Positions 27,495 through 36,646 of a stretch of DNA of 64,000 nt are shown piece by piece. The position numbers were made by a program, and so were the translations under genes. How positions within the stretch are numbered: position 1 is the first letter of the stretch; each line of letters opens with the position of its first letter. A model generated the notes under the pieces. It did not search any database and had not been told where the DNA came from. It saw nothing but the letters and a program-made list of their open reading frames with translations. The stretch is from Acidithiobacillus marinus (lineage in GTDB: Bacteria > Pseudomonadota > Gammaproteobacteria > Acidithiobacillales > Acidithiobacillaceae), in assembly GCF_002847505.1 (NCBI RefSeq), contig NZ_MXAV01000034.1:62001-126000 (forward strand). Reading direction: 5' to 3'.

Positions 27495-28023
27495 TTGGCG
27501 CCGGGGTTGGGCGGGGCCGCTTGTGGTATTTGTGCTGCTGGTGCTGGGTACCTTGTGGTGGCTGGGAGTTTTTCAGAGCGCAGCGGTGCATGAAGAACAG
27601 GGGATGGCGCATGTGTATATCTACCAGAATTTTCAGGGTACGTATCGGCAGATGGTCAAAACCAGAGGCAAGTTGGCTCCGCAGTTGCCAGCCAGTTGGC
27701 GCGATCATACCGAAATGACGCTGATGGAAAGCGAGCAGGGTAGCGGTGGCGATGCCCTGGTCAAAGCCCGATTAGGCTATCTGGTAGATGCGGGCAGTGA
27801 AACCCCGGCAGGGTGGCTGCGGGGCGAGTGGCCCGCGCAGGATGTCGCCAGAGTAAAAGTGACTGCCAATGCGGCTATAGCTTCGTGGAAGGCGTATTCG
27901 GCGCTGGCGGACTGGGGGAAAGCCCGTGGTATCCCCTTGCATTACCCCTTGTTCGAGATGCTGGGGCCCGGAAACCGTTATATATTATTGATGCCGTTGA
28001 AGTCCTTGTCAGCCTCTTCCTGA
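27463..28023 (+). CDS. Membrane-anchored protein with GyrI-like domain (weak)
   Basis: 186-residue protein with one N-terminal membrane segment ([19 protein letters not shown]) and an outside domain of about 140 residues. The body ([19 protein letters not shown] ... [12 protein letters not shown]) loosely resembles GyrI-like/effector-binding folds. Function unknown. It overlaps ampD by 32 bases and runs 46 bases into the convergent queH gene. Confidence 0.6.
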   Translation: MAEMRQAPKRDWRRGWAGPLVVFVLLVLGTLWWLGVFQSAAVHEEQGMAHVYIYQNFQGTYRQMVKTRGKLAPQLPASWRDHTEMTLMESEQGSGGDALVKARLGYLVDAGSETPAGWLRGEWPAQDVARVKVTANAAIASWKAYSALADWGKARGIPLHYPLFEMLGPGNRYILLMPLKSLSASS

Positions 28024-28682
28024 GGGCGCGTGTCCTTGCCGTAAAATTTGATGCCGCGCAGAATTTTTTCGCGGCCCTGGCTGAGGCGATGTAAATTGGT
28101 ATCACGTAATGAATAGACGCAGCCGCAGTATTCCTGCTGATAAAATTGTTCCTGCTTGGCGATTTCAATCATCCGCGCGCTGCCCCCACCCTTGCGCCAG
28201 TTGTAATCCCAGTATTGCAGGTCAGCGTGTCGGGCCGCTGCCCGGGCTCCACAGGCATTGATCTGCTGCATGTCTTTCCAGCGTGAAATGCCGAGGGTGC
28301 TCGTGAATACAGTAAAACCGTGCTCTGCTGCATATAGTGCCGAGCGTTCAAAGCGCATGTCGAAACAGGCAGTACAGCGTTCACCCCGTTCCGGTTCCCA
28401 TTCCAGGCCTTTAACGCGCGCAAACCAGTTGTCCTTGTCATAATCGAGATCAATGAAAGGCACGCCCAAGGTTTCCGCATAACGAATATTCTCTTCCTTG
28501 CGCAATTCGTACTCTGCCTGAGGGTGGATATTGGGATTATAAAACAGCACCGTATATTCGATACCGGCCTTGTGGATATCGTCCATGATCGGCCCGGCGC
28601 AGGGGGCACAGCAGGAGTGCAGCAGGATATGGGTACTGCCATCGGGCGTCTGCAAGGGTGAGGGCGACATTTTTTTGGACAT
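27978..28682 (-). CDS. queH: Epoxyqueuosine reductase QueH
   Basis: 234-residue enzyme for the last step of queuosine synthesis in tRNA wobble position. QueH (DUF208) signatures are the paired cysteines in [10 protein letters not shown] near residue 23, [14 protein letters not shown] in the middle and EYCGCVYS near the C-terminus, which bind the iron-sulfur cluster and a nearby metal. The ATG at 28682 has AGGTG upstream. The C-terminus overlaps the convergent gene at 27463-28023. Confidence 0.92.
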   Translation of the reverse strand: MSKKMSPSPLQTPDGSTHILLHSCCAPCAGPIMDDIHKAGIEYTVLFYNPNIHPQAEYELRKEENIRYAETLGVPFIDLDYDKDNWFARVKGLEWEPERGERCTACFDMRFERSALYAAEHGFTVFTSTLGISRWKDMQQINACGARAAARHADLQYWDYNWRKGGGSARMIEIAKQEQFYQQEYCGCVYSLRDTNLHRLSQGREKILRGIKFYGKDTRPQEEADKDFNGINNI

Positions 28683-28758
28683 GATCAACACCTGAAAAAG
28701 CACTAAACTGGGTGTAAGCATACAACCCGGCAGTCATTTTGCCAAAAAGGAGGAGATA

Positions 28759-29088
28759 ATGCCCAGTGATTTACGTAAGGGAAAATGTCAGGCTTGCGAA
28801 GGCGGGGTGGCAAAGATCCCGGATGCATTGTTGCTCACACGGCTCCAGGAGCTTCCCGGATGGCGGCTGGATAATGCCTGTTTATGTCGGGATTTTCAGT
28901 TCAGGAATTTTTACGAGACCATGGCTTTCGTCAACGCCGTAGCCTGGATTGCTGATCGGGAGGACCATCATCCGGATATGGAACTGGGCTATGCTTATTG
29001 TCGCTTGCGGTATCAGACCCATGCCGTGGGAGGCATTACCGATAATGATTTTATTTGTGCCGCTCAGATCAACCAGTTGCTGGAGTGA
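28759..29088 (+). CDS. phhB: Pterin-4a-carbinolamine dehydratase
   Basis: 109-residue small PCD/DCoH protein. The core ELPGWRLDN, AFVNAVAWIADREDHHPDMELGY and THAVGGIT with the DHHP histidines is typical. It regenerates the pterin cofactor; in bacteria without phenylalanine hydroxylase it may serve molybdopterin or other folate-like pathways. AGGAGGAG is placed directly before the ATG. It is the only gene of its unit. Confidence 0.95.
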   Translation: MPSDLRKGKCQACEGGVAKIPDALLLTRLQELPGWRLDNACLCRDFQFRNFYETMAFVNAVAWIADREDHHPDMELGYAYCRLRYQTHAVGGITDNDFICAAQINQLLE

Positions 29089-29124
29089 ATATTGTCTTCA
29101 CTCCAGACTGTGGTGCACGATTTA

Positions 29125-29427
29125 TTAGGCGTTATTGACAGGGCGCAACAAGGGACGCATTCCCTCGCGCACCTGACGCTGGATGAAGGCCACGCGGCCA
29201 GGCTCTTTTTTGTCGAGTTCGGCAGCACATTCCGAATCGGTCAGGGCGGCAGCGCTGAGCATGACTTCCAGCTCGCAGGGATCGACTTTGGGGTCGGTCA
29301 GGGCGGCGGGTGCCACATTCATCTGATCACCGACATGCCAGAACATCCGCGCGTTCCACATGCGCAGGCGAACATTGGGATTCTGGAAAAGTTCTACACA
29401 ACGAGTATTGAGAGCCTTGTTATCCAC
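29125..29427 (-). CDS. Small conserved protein, paralogue of the protein at 31154
   Basis: 100-residue cytoplasmic protein of unknown function. It starts with GTG at 29427, chosen because AGGAGG lies 6 bases upstream; the frame extends upstream without a ribosome site. Its second half (CELEVMLSAA, EPGRVAFIQRQV, PLLRP) clearly matches the protein encoded at 31154-31468 (LELEVLFAAI, NPGRAGFIERSI, PLLSF). The two paralogues flank the hdrB-like gene, which hints at a shared role. A terminator of hdrB lies between it and hdrB, so it is a separate transcript. Confidence 0.75.
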   Translation of the reverse strand: MDNKALNTRCVELFQNPNVRLRMWNARMFWHVGDQMNVAPAALTDPKVDPCELEVMLSAAALTDSECAAELDKKEPGRVAFIQRQVREGMRPLLRPVNNA

Positions 29428-29563
29428 GGTCTTCCTCCTGTTAAATCGGGAAATAGTATCGCTTGTTGGGGCGAGTGTGCCTAAGCATACTCGAAAATGG
29501 TGGGGCAAGGGGAGTTTTTTGGAGATTGAAGTATTCCATGCCCGGATAGATTTCCTATGCACA

Positions 29564-29589
29564 TAAAAAACCCCGCAGATTGCGGGGTT
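29564..29589 (-). terminator. Rho-independent terminator of the hdrB-like gene
   Basis: On the minus strand AACCCCGCA and TGCGGGGTT form a 9-base stem with a 3-base loop followed by TTTTAT, 27 bases after the hdrB stop. Confidence 0.92.
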
Positions 29590-29615
29590 CATTGTCGGAG
29601 CGATCAACCAATATC

Positions 29616-30965
29616 TTAGGCAGACGCCTCGGCTTTCATGTTGATATTTTGGTTAGTGGCGAGTTCAGGGTTGTAGAGGTATTCCACGTTACCCTGCTCG
29701 ACCTGTTTGAGGTATTCCTGGAAGTCGGCCTTGGCCTTGTCCCAGCTGATGCCCATTTTCTCCACCAGATCTTCACAGGGTGAAGCATGCCACTGGAGCT
29801 GGACGATCTTGAAGGGATCGGCACCGCAGGCCAGGGCGGCCAGCTGCACGTCGGCAATGATCGGGATGCTGTAGTTCATGTCATGGGCCTTACCGATCCA
29901 CTGGTTCTTGTCCATGGTGGTGATACAGCCGGTGTCGATACCAATCATGACGTCAGCGTTGGCTTCTTCCCGGGCGACCTTGATCTTGCGATTCATGGTA
30001 AAGCTGCGGGTGAATTCGCGCTCGGAAATGATGTGCCGGAAGCCGAAGCCACAGCAGTCATACCAGGTGGAATAGTCGATGACCTGAGCACCCAGGGCCT
30101 GGGCAACGGAGGTGCCGACCGCCGTGCGGTTGCCGCCGAGAATGCTGTTGTCGTAAATGGCGTCTTCCGCAACCATCTTGTAGTAGTGGCAGGCCGCATG
30201 GGTGGTCACCCGGATGTTGCTCATGTCGATGGTCTGCAGTTCGCTGGCGATGCGGTTGCGCATGACATGCAGCCATTCACTGTAGTGCACGACTTCTTCG
30301 GGAATGACGATCTTGCCATCCACCAGACGCCCGAGCTTGCCGAGAATCTTTTTGACCTTTTCGCGCAGTTCGGCAGATTCCACCAGATACTTGCGAATTT
30401 CCTTGTAGTTGCCGAAGGAGGTGCCGCAGTGCACCAGGGGATAGAAGTGGCCATTCTCGTAGCCGTGCTGCTTACCGGAAACATAGGCCTGATGGAAGTT
30501 GCGCAGGAATACGGCGGCGAGGGATTCGACGTTGCCGATGCCGGAGCCGTGATAATTCCAGGCAGTGCACGAGGTCTGGTCGGTTTCGTCCAGATAGTCG
30601 GTGCCAAAATGGTTCATGAACCAGAGCAGGCTGGTGGGATAGCCGGGGATATTGCCACACTGTCCGCAGCTCTTGTGATGCCAGAGCTGGTTGGTGGGGA
30701 CCCGCTTTTTCCAACCATAGAGGGTATCTACTTCGATGGGTTTGTGATCATCGGTGATCCGATGAACAATGATTTCGCCTTCTTTTTCCAGCTCCCACAT
30801 GTGCTCGCGAATGTCGTCCATGCGCTCACCGAGATCCATGGTGCGCCGGTCTACATGACTGCGGACCCAGGCCGTGGCCGCTTCCGCTTCATTCGCCGAC
30901 AGGTTGGTGTCCTGAAAAAAAGCGCCGTGTCCCGCCAGACCTTGCTGCGTGTTGTTGTCGCTCAT
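29616..30965 (-). CDS. HdrB-like CCG-domain protein (heterodisulfide reductase B type)
   Basis: 449-residue cytoplasmic protein with cysteine clusters typical of HdrB. The C-terminal half has Cys259, then CCG at 304-306 (DCCGFGF) and Cys347 (GIDTGC), in the order C-x44-CC-x41-C; the final CxxC of canonical HdrB is not complete. The N-terminal half has Cys100, Cys103, Cys133 and Cys180. It resembles the larger HdrB2 subunit of the sulfur-oxidising sHdr system in size and style. Here it stands alone, with no hdrA or hdrC beside it. A [4Fe-4S] or paired cluster is likely. AAGGAG lies before the ATG. Confidence 0.8.
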   Translation of the reverse strand: MSDNNTQQGLAGHGAFFQDTNLSANEAEAATAWVRSHVDRRTMDLGERMDDIREHMWELEKEGEIIVHRITDDHKPIEVDTLYGWKKRVPTNQLWHHKSCGQCGNIPGYPTSLLWFMNHFGTDYLDETDQTSCTAWNYHGSGIGNVESLAAVFLRNFHQAYVSGKQHGYENGHFYPLVHCGTSFGNYKEIRKYLVESAELREKVKKILGKLGRLVDGKIVIPEEVVHYSEWLHVMRNRIASELQTIDMSNIRVTTHAACHYYKMVAEDAIYDNSILGGNRTAVGTSVAQALGAQVIDYSTWYDCCGFGFRHIISEREFTRSFTMNRKIKVAREEANADVMIGIDTGCITTMDKNQWIGKAHDMNYSIPIIADVQLAALACGADPFKIVQLQWHASPCEDLVEKMGISWDKAKADFQEYLKQVEQGNVEYLYNPELATNQNINMKAEASA

Positions 30966-31153
30966 TGCTGTGCTCCTTGGCCGAATGGCCAGCTATTACG
31001 AATAAACATTACTACTTGTTTATATTGTTGACTATTATGCTCCACAATAATTCCGTTGCCAAGGGAGAAGATTTATGATGCACGGCGAGATCTGCTGCGC
31101 TGGCGCGAGCAGCGGCACATTTACTCAATCACAACAAGGATCCAGGACAATCA

Positions 31154-31468
31154 ATGGAAAATACACAAGAAGGACAGACTGAAAAACAGATTGCAGAGCT
31201 ATGTCAGCGGCTTTATCAGCATCCTCTGGTACAGGGTAAGGGGTGGTTACCCAATTTATTCTGGCGTCCGGCGAATCGAGAAAATCCCTTTGGGAGCTTG
31301 CGGGTGAATCCTTTGGAGTTGGAGGTGCTGTTTGCGGCCATTTGTGGTGAAAACTCCCGGGCCCGAAATCGGCTCGAACAGGAAAACCCGGGGCGGGCGG
31401 GTTTCATCGAAAGATCCATTGCCCATGGTGAATTGCCCTTGCTGAGCTTTCGCGCTGAAGCATCCTGA
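31154..31468 (+). CDS. Small conserved protein, paralogue of the protein at 29125
   Basis: 104-residue cytoplasmic protein of unknown function. It has no recognised domain; a conserved tail (LELEVLFAAI, NPGRAGFIERSI) is shared with the 100-residue protein at 29125-29427. The ribosome site is weak (AAGGATCCAGGA). Its stop overlaps the start of the RimK-type ligase gene by one base, so those two are coupled. It is divergent from hdrB. Confidence 0.7.
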   Translation: MENTQEGQTEKQIAELCQRLYQHPLVQGKGWLPNLFWRPANRENPFGSLRVNPLELEVLFAAICGENSRARNRLEQENPGRAGFIERSIAHGELPLLSFRAEAS

Positions 31469-32361
31469 TGACAGCGGTAAATACCAAAATCGTGGTCTTG
31501 TCGCGCTTCGGAAATCTGTATTCCACTCAGCGACTGCTCCAGACGATTACTGCGGCGGGGATGGAACCGCTGCTCCTCGCCCCGGAGCAATGTATTTTGT
31601 CCCTGAATGGCAAGCACGCAGCGGTATATGCCAATGGCGAAGTCCTTCCGCATTGCGCCGCTGTCATCCCGCGAATCGGCGGGCCTATTACTGCCTTGGG
31701 TGCACGATTGCTGCGCTATTTTGCCGGAGCCGGAACCTTGTGCCTGAATGGGGCCGGGGCCCTGCAATTGGCGCGGGATAAATTTGCATCCTTGCAGGTT
31801 CTGGTGGCTGCCGAGGTAGCTGTTCCGCAGACCCTGTATTTCACCGATGCACGACAGCGGGAAGCGGCGCTGGAAATGCTGGGAACTCCTCTGGTTCACA
31901 AGCTCCTGCAGGGTTCCCAAGGGGTCGGTGTCAGTCTGGCGGATTCACCCATGGCGGCGCGAGGCATGCTGGATACTTTTCTGAGCCTTCAGCATGAGGC
32001 CATGATTCAGCAGTATTTACCCGGTTGCCAGGATGTCCGGGTGATTGTTTTGTATGGTGAAGTGATTGCCGTCATGGTCCGGGAGTCTGTCGCAGAGGAC
32101 TTTCGCAGTAATTTGCACTGCGGTGGTCGTGCCCGGGCATGCTCTGATCTACCGGATACCTGGGCGGAGGTGGCGCGGAAAGCCGCTGTAGCTCTGGGCT
32201 TGGATTTTGCCGGCGTGGATCTGATGGCGGATGCTGATCAGAATCCGTTGGTTCTGGAGGTGAATCCGACCCCCAGTCTTGAAGGCGTTGAAAAGACCAC
32301 GGGCATACCCATAGCCGAGCAGGTGGTTACGGCTTTGCAGGCGCGCCTGGCATCTGCGTGA
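31468..32361 (+). CDS. RimK-family ATP-grasp ligase
   Basis: 297-residue ATP-grasp enzyme of the RimK/MptN type, which joins an amino acid (often glutamate) to a protein or cofactor carboxylate. The glycine-rich loop KLLQGSQGVGVSL near residue 145 and the metal-binding end DLMADADQNPLVLEVNPTPSLEGVE fit the family. The substrate is unknown. It is coupled to the small protein at 31154 by a one-base overlap, so that protein might be its target or helper. Its end overlaps the convergent plsC by 35 bases. Confidence 0.88.
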   Translation: MTAVNTKIVVLSRFGNLYSTQRLLQTITAAGMEPLLLAPEQCILSLNGKHAAVYANGEVLPHCAAVIPRIGGPITALGARLLRYFAGAGTLCLNGAGALQLARDKFASLQVLVAAEVAVPQTLYFTDARQREAALEMLGTPLVHKLLQGSQGVGVSLADSPMAARGMLDTFLSLQHEAMIQQYLPGCQDVRVIVLYGEVIAVMVRESVAEDFRSNLHCGGRARACSDLPDTWAEVARKAAVALGLDFAGVDLMADADQNPLVLEVNPTPSLEGVEKTTGIPIAEQVVTALQARLASA

Positions 32362-33049
32362 CGGTGGCGCGGATCCAGTTTTCGGCGGCCTGGGTCAGGG
32401 CTGCCGATTTTCCGCTGGGAGGCAGTGCTGGACCAATTTGTACTTCCACCTGTCCAGGCTTTTTGCGCCAGTCATTGCGTGCCCAAAAGCAGCCACTGTT
32501 GACGGCAATGGGCAGCAAGGGCACTTCTGCGCGTAAGGCCAGCCCGGCTGCCGTGCTGCTGAAAGGGCCGACTTCACCACAGGGATAACGCGTACCTTCG
32601 GGAAAAATAACCACATGAAACCCGGCTGTCAGGCGCAGTTTGCCTTCTTCCATGACCTGTACCAAAGCCTGGCGACCCGCGCTGCGATCAATGCCGATGG
32701 GCCAGGCCAGGCGCAGACCCCAGCCAATGATGGGGATGCGGAACAGTTCCTGTTTGAGCACATAGGAAAGGCGTGGAAAAATACACCATAGAAGCAGAGT
32801 TTCGAGGGCCGATTGGTGATTGGCAATAATCACACAGGGGGTGTCAGGAATATTTTCCAAGCCCCGGATCCGGTAATGTAAACCACAACTGAGGCCGAGC
32901 CAGTGTACCGCAACCCGGGCCCAGAGGCGGCTGGCCCAGACCCGTGCGGAAAGTGGCATGGGGACGGTCAGCAGGGTAAAAAAGGCCCAGATCAGCGTCC
33001 ATAAGGTAAAGCCGCCGTAAAAAATGCCGCTGCGCAGCGTTTGTATCAA
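32327..33049 (-). CDS. plsC: 1-acyl-sn-glycerol-3-phosphate acyltransferase
   Basis: 240-residue membrane-associated acyltransferase of phospholipid synthesis. The catalytic motif is NHQSALETL (H-x4-E instead of H-x4-D), and the substrate-binding FPEGTR is present. A hydrophobic N-terminus (TLWTLIWAFFTLLTV) anchors it. The start is taken as TTG at 33049, which overlaps the gmhB stop (TTGA); the longer upstream frame lies inside gmhB. It follows glyQ-glyS-gmhB in one string. Confidence 0.88.
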   Translation of the reverse strand: MIQTLRSGIFYGGFTLWTLIWAFFTLLTVPMPLSARVWASRLWARVAVHWLGLSCGLHYRIRGLENIPDTPCVIIANHQSALETLLLWCIFPRLSYVLKQELFRIPIIGWGLRLAWPIGIDRSAGRQALVQVMEEGKLRLTAGFHVVIFPEGTRYPCGEVGPFSSTAAGLALRAEVPLLPIAVNSGCFWARNDWRKKPGQVEVQIGPALPPSGKSAALTQAAENWIRATVTQMPGAPAKP

Positions 33050-33585
33050 GCCGCACCCAGCAAGGCATGCACCACTGCCGCCAGATCCGGAAAAATCGGG
33101 TATCCAGCCAGTTCGGCATCCTGACGGGTGTTTTGGCCTTTTCCGGTGAGTACCAGTATGGGTTTTGCGCCAGCATCCCGGGCTGCTTGAAGATCGCGGA
33201 GGCTGTCGCCAATGGCGGGCACATTGTCCAAGGAAATCTGCAGGCGTTCGGCTATTTGCTGGAACATGCCCGGCAGGGGTTTGCGGCATTGGCATCCGGC
33301 GTCGGGCAGATGGGGGCAGAAAAAAATCGCTTCAATGCGTCCCCCAAAAACGGCCAGTTCCTGCCGCATACGCTGATGGATGGCGGTGAGAGTGCGAATG
33401 TCGAAGAGCCCGCGACCCACTCCGGACTGGTTGGTGGCCACGACTACCTGATATCCCGCCCGGTTGAGGCGGGCAATAGCCTCCAGGCTGCCTGGAATAG
33501 GCCGCCATTCTGCGGGAGACTTGATGAAGGCATTGCTGTCTTCATTGATGACGCCGTCACGGTCGAGAATCACCCATTGCGCCAT
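33046..33585 (-). CDS. gmhB: D-glycero-beta-D-manno-heptose-1,7-bisphosphate 7-phosphatase
   Basis: 179-residue HAD phosphatase of LPS heptose synthesis. It has DRDGVIN (catalytic aspartates) near residue 8, ATNQSGVGRG, the zinc-binding FFCPHLPDAGCQCRKP with cysteines and histidine, and IGDSLRDLQAA. It starts on the last base of the glyS stop (TGATGG) and is coupled to plsC; the glyQ-glyS-gmhB-plsC order is common in proteobacteria. Confidence 0.95.
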   Translation of the reverse strand: MAQWVILDRDGVINEDSNAFIKSPAEWRPIPGSLEAIARLNRAGYQVVVATNQSGVGRGLFDIRTLTAIHQRMRQELAVFGGRIEAIFFCPHLPDAGCQCRKPLPGMFQQIAERLQISLDNVPAIGDSLRDLQAARDAGAKPILVLTGKGQNTRQDAELAGYPIFPDLAAVVHALLGAA

Positions 33586-35684
33586 CAGGAGCCCTGAAGC
33601 TGCGCAAAGTCGGCAATGCCCAGAAAACTATCCTGTAGTCGAGACAGCAGAGCCAGCCGGTTTTGCCGGATTTCGGGATTTTCCGCCATGACCATGACCT
33701 GATCGAAAAACTGGTCAACGGAGGGTCGTAATCCAGCCAGCAAATCCAAAGCTCCGGTATAATGTCCTTGTTGCAGATGGGTATGCACGGATTCGGCCAT
33801 GGCTTGCCAGTGCGTCCAGAGCTGTCTTTCGGCGGGATCTTCGAAGCATTGCGGATCGGGCTCGCCCGTCACTTCCTGATGTTCTTTACGGAGCAGGTTA
33901 TTGATGCGTTTGATCAGTGCCGTAAGGGCGTCGGCAGAGGGATGGTTGGCAAGAAAATCCGACAGAGCTTCCAGGCGTTGTCTTGCGTCGACCATCTGAT
34001 AGGGCTGGCGGCTGAGTACGGCGTTGATCTGGTCACCGCGAAAACCTTCTTCCTTGAAATAGACGCGTATCCGGTCCTGGAAAAAGTCGAGTACGGCACT
34101 GCGAACTGCCGTAGGATCTTTGACGATGGCGCGCCCCAGAGTCTCCAGTGTCAGGTCAACGACGGTATCCAGATGCAGGATTAAATCGGCATTGAGCATA
34201 ATGCGCAAGATGCCCAATGCAGCCCGGCGCAGGGCAAAGGGATCCCGGTCGCCGCTGGGGACTTTGCCGATGGCAAAAAAGCCGCAGAGGGTATCGAGCT
34301 TGTCGGCAATGGCCAGACACTGACCGGCTCGACTGGACGGGATATCATCATCGCGACCGTTGGGCAGGTAATGTTGACCAATGGCCGCCGCGACTTCGGC
34401 TTTTTCGCCGTCATGACGGGCGTAATGTCCGCCCATAATACCCTGCAGTTCGGGAAATTCTCCGACCACACCGGAGAGCAGATCACTTTTGCAGAGTGCA
34501 GCGGCCCGTTCCAGATCATCCGCATTGACCTGACAGAACGGACTTAAGGCCCGGGCCAGTTTTTGCAGACGCAGGGTTTTGTCGTAAATGCTGCCCAGCC
34601 CCTCCTGAAAAAGGACCTGTTTCAGCTCGGGAAGTCTTTCGGCCAATGATTTCTGGCGGTCCTGGTCCCAGAAAAAAGCGGCATCGGCGAGGCGAGCACG
34701 TAATACCCGGTTATTCCCATGAATCACCACTTGCGCATCCTGGCTGTGCAAGTTGGCTGCAAACACATATTGGGCGATCAGTTGGCCATTTTCGCCACGT
34801 AACGGAACATAGCGTTGATGCTGCATCATCACGGTGATCAGCGCTTCTTCGGGAATCCGCAGGTAATCTTCGGCAAAGCCGCCCAACAGGATCACCGGCC
34901 ACTCATTCAGCCCAGTGATTTCATCCAGTAGGGCGGGAGGTAATATGGGGGTAGCCCCCAGGTCTTCGGCCATGGCGGAAATTTTGTGGGCAATATGTTG
35001 GCGGCGCAGGTCGTAATCCGCCATCACCTGGCCTTGCATCAGTGCCTGGGCGTAGTCTGAGGGCTGCGGGATGAGGATGGCTTCAGGATGATGGACCCGA
35101 TGGCCGAAGCTTACGCCTCCAGCTTGCAGATCAAAGGCCTGCCAATCCAGCACCTGCTGTCCTTGACGTAAAAGCAGCCAACGTACCGGACGCAGGAAGC
35201 TGTCCTGACGGGATCCCCAGTGCATGCGCTTGCGTAAGGGCAGGGCGGCAATCGTCTGGCTGGCAATTTCCGGGAGCAGGCTGTCACTACTGCGGGCAGC
35301 TTCGATTTCCCGCCAGGCCAGCACTGGACCTTTCTCTGTTTCAAGGGTGTGCAAATCGGCGAAGCTTACACCACAGGAGCGGGCGAAACCTTCGGCTGCG
35401 GGAGTGATTTTTCCGTCGGCATCTCGAGCCCTCTCTACTGGAGGGCCGCGGCGGATGCTTTCCCGGGGATGGCTGTGCAGGGCAAGATCCTGAATCCATA
35501 AAGCCAGACGTCGGGGGGTGACATAGGCGGTAATCTGACCACATTCGAGTCCGGCTTCATCCAGCAGGCGAGCCATATGCGCAGCGGCAGCATCCCGAAG
35601 GGTCAGCTGTTCGCGGGCGGGAAGTTCTTCACAGCCGATTTCCAGAAGACAATCTTCGCGCTGAGCTTTTTCATGGGCTGACAT
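33585..35684 (-). CDS. glyS: Glycine-tRNA ligase beta subunit
   Basis: 699-residue beta subunit of the alpha2-beta2 glycyl-tRNA synthetase. It begins LLEIGCEELP and contains the anticodon-binding-like C-terminal domain with FFDQVMVMAENPEIRQNRL. The ATG at 35684 shares its A with the glyQ stop (TGATG), so the longer frame to 35843 is wrong. Length is normal. Confidence 0.97.
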   Translation of the reverse strand: MSAHEKAQREDCLLEIGCEELPAREQLTLRDAAAAHMARLLDEAGLECGQITAYVTPRRLALWIQDLALHSHPRESIRRGPPVERARDADGKITPAAEGFARSCGVSFADLHTLETEKGPVLAWREIEAARSSDSLLPEIASQTIAALPLRKRMHWGSRQDSFLRPVRWLLLRQGQQVLDWQAFDLQAGGVSFGHRVHHPEAILIPQPSDYAQALMQGQVMADYDLRRQHIAHKISAMAEDLGATPILPPALLDEITGLNEWPVILLGGFAEDYLRIPEEALITVMMQHQRYVPLRGENGQLIAQYVFAANLHSQDAQVVIHGNNRVLRARLADAAFFWDQDRQKSLAERLPELKQVLFQEGLGSIYDKTLRLQKLARALSPFCQVNADDLERAAALCKSDLLSGVVGEFPELQGIMGGHYARHDGEKAEVAAAIGQHYLPNGRDDDIPSSRAGQCLAIADKLDTLCGFFAIGKVPSGDRDPFALRRAALGILRIMLNADLILHLDTVVDLTLETLGRAIVKDPTAVRSAVLDFFQDRIRVYFKEEGFRGDQINAVLSRQPYQMVDARQRLEALSDFLANHPSADALTALIKRINNLLRKEHQEVTGEPDPQCFEDPAERQLWTHWQAMAESVHTHLQQGHYTGALDLLAGLRPSVDQFFDQVMVMAENPEIRQNRLALLSRLQDSFLGIADFAQLQGS

Positions 35685-36556
35685 CAGGCACTCCGCAACA
35701 GGGGATGGCCCAGTTCGGCCCGGGCTTCGGCATAAATTTCCGCGACTCCCTTGGCCAGGCCACGCACCCGACCGATAAAACGGGCGCGTTCGTTGACGCC
35801 AATGGCATGCCGGGCATCCAGGAGGTTGAAAGTATGGGAGCATTCGAGAACCCGTTCATAGGCCGGCAAGGGCAGCTTGCTGGTCAGGAGCGAACGGCAA
35901 TCGGCTTCAGCGCGATCAAAACGCTGAAAAAGATCTTCTACAGGAGCCATCTCAAAATTGTAGCGGGATTGCTCCACTTCATTCTGGTGAAAAACATCTC
36001 CGTAGAGCACTCCCGGAGTCCAGACCAGATCGTAGACGCTTTCCACCCCTTGCAGGTACATGGCCAGACGCTCCAGACCATAAGTCACCTCACCCATCAC
36101 CGGGTGACAATCCAGACCGCCCACCTGCTGAAAATAGGTGAACTGAGTCACTTCCATGCCATTCAGCCAGACTTCCCAGCCCAGACCCCAGGCGCCCAGA
36201 GTGGGAGACTCCCAGTCATCTTCCACAAAGCGGATGTCCTGAACCTTCGGGTCAATTCCCAGTGCCGCCAGGGAATCCAGATACAGGTCCTGCAAATTCA
36301 TCGGGTTGGGTTTGAGAACAGCCTGAAACTGATAATAATGCTGGAGACGATTGGGATTGTCGCCGTAGCGTCCGTCGGTGGGACGACGGGAAGGCTGCAC
36401 ATAAGCCGCCCGCCATGGTTCAGGGCCGATAGCGCGCAGGAAGGTAGCGGGATGAAAAGTACCCGCTCCGACGGGCATGTCCATGGGCTGCAATAGCACG
36501 CAACCCTGCGCGGCCCAGAAACTCTGAAGCCGCTGGATGATTTCCTGAAAAGTCAT
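35684..36556 (-). CDS. glyQ: Glycine-tRNA ligase alpha subunit
   Basis: 290-residue catalytic alpha subunit of glycyl-tRNA synthetase. The family start [16 protein letters not shown] and the segments [17 protein letters not shown] and [19 protein letters not shown] are clear. It heads the glyQ-glyS-gmhB-plsC gene string. No T-box is expected in this lineage and none is seen. Confidence 0.98.
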   Translation of the reverse strand: MTFQEIIQRLQSFWAAQGCVLLQPMDMPVGAGTFHPATFLRAIGPEPWRAAYVQPSRRPTDGRYGDNPNRLQHYYQFQAVLKPNPMNLQDLYLDSLAALGIDPKVQDIRFVEDDWESPTLGAWGLGWEVWLNGMEVTQFTYFQQVGGLDCHPVMGEVTYGLERLAMYLQGVESVYDLVWTPGVLYGDVFHQNEVEQSRYNFEMAPVEDLFQRFDRAEADCRSLLTSKLPLPAYERVLECSHTFNLLDARHAIGVNERARFIGRVRGLAKGVAEIYAEARAELGHPLLRSA

Positions 36557-36646
36557 ATGCGTCTCAAGCAGTGATTTCGCGCATTATGGCCCAAGGGAGC
36601 GGATGCTGTGAAGTGATCAGGAATAACCCTGGCTATAAAGGCAGGA

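Noticed and set aside
28727-28743. Sigma54-like GGCAG-N7-TTGC before the pterin dehydratase gene
   Set aside because: The start of transcription would fall after the ribosome site and only a few bases before the ATG, so it cannot drive this gene.
29787-31031. 414-residue plus-strand frame antisense to the hdrB-like gene
   Set aside because: It mirrors a well-supported cysteine-rich protein and has no ribosome site or domain.
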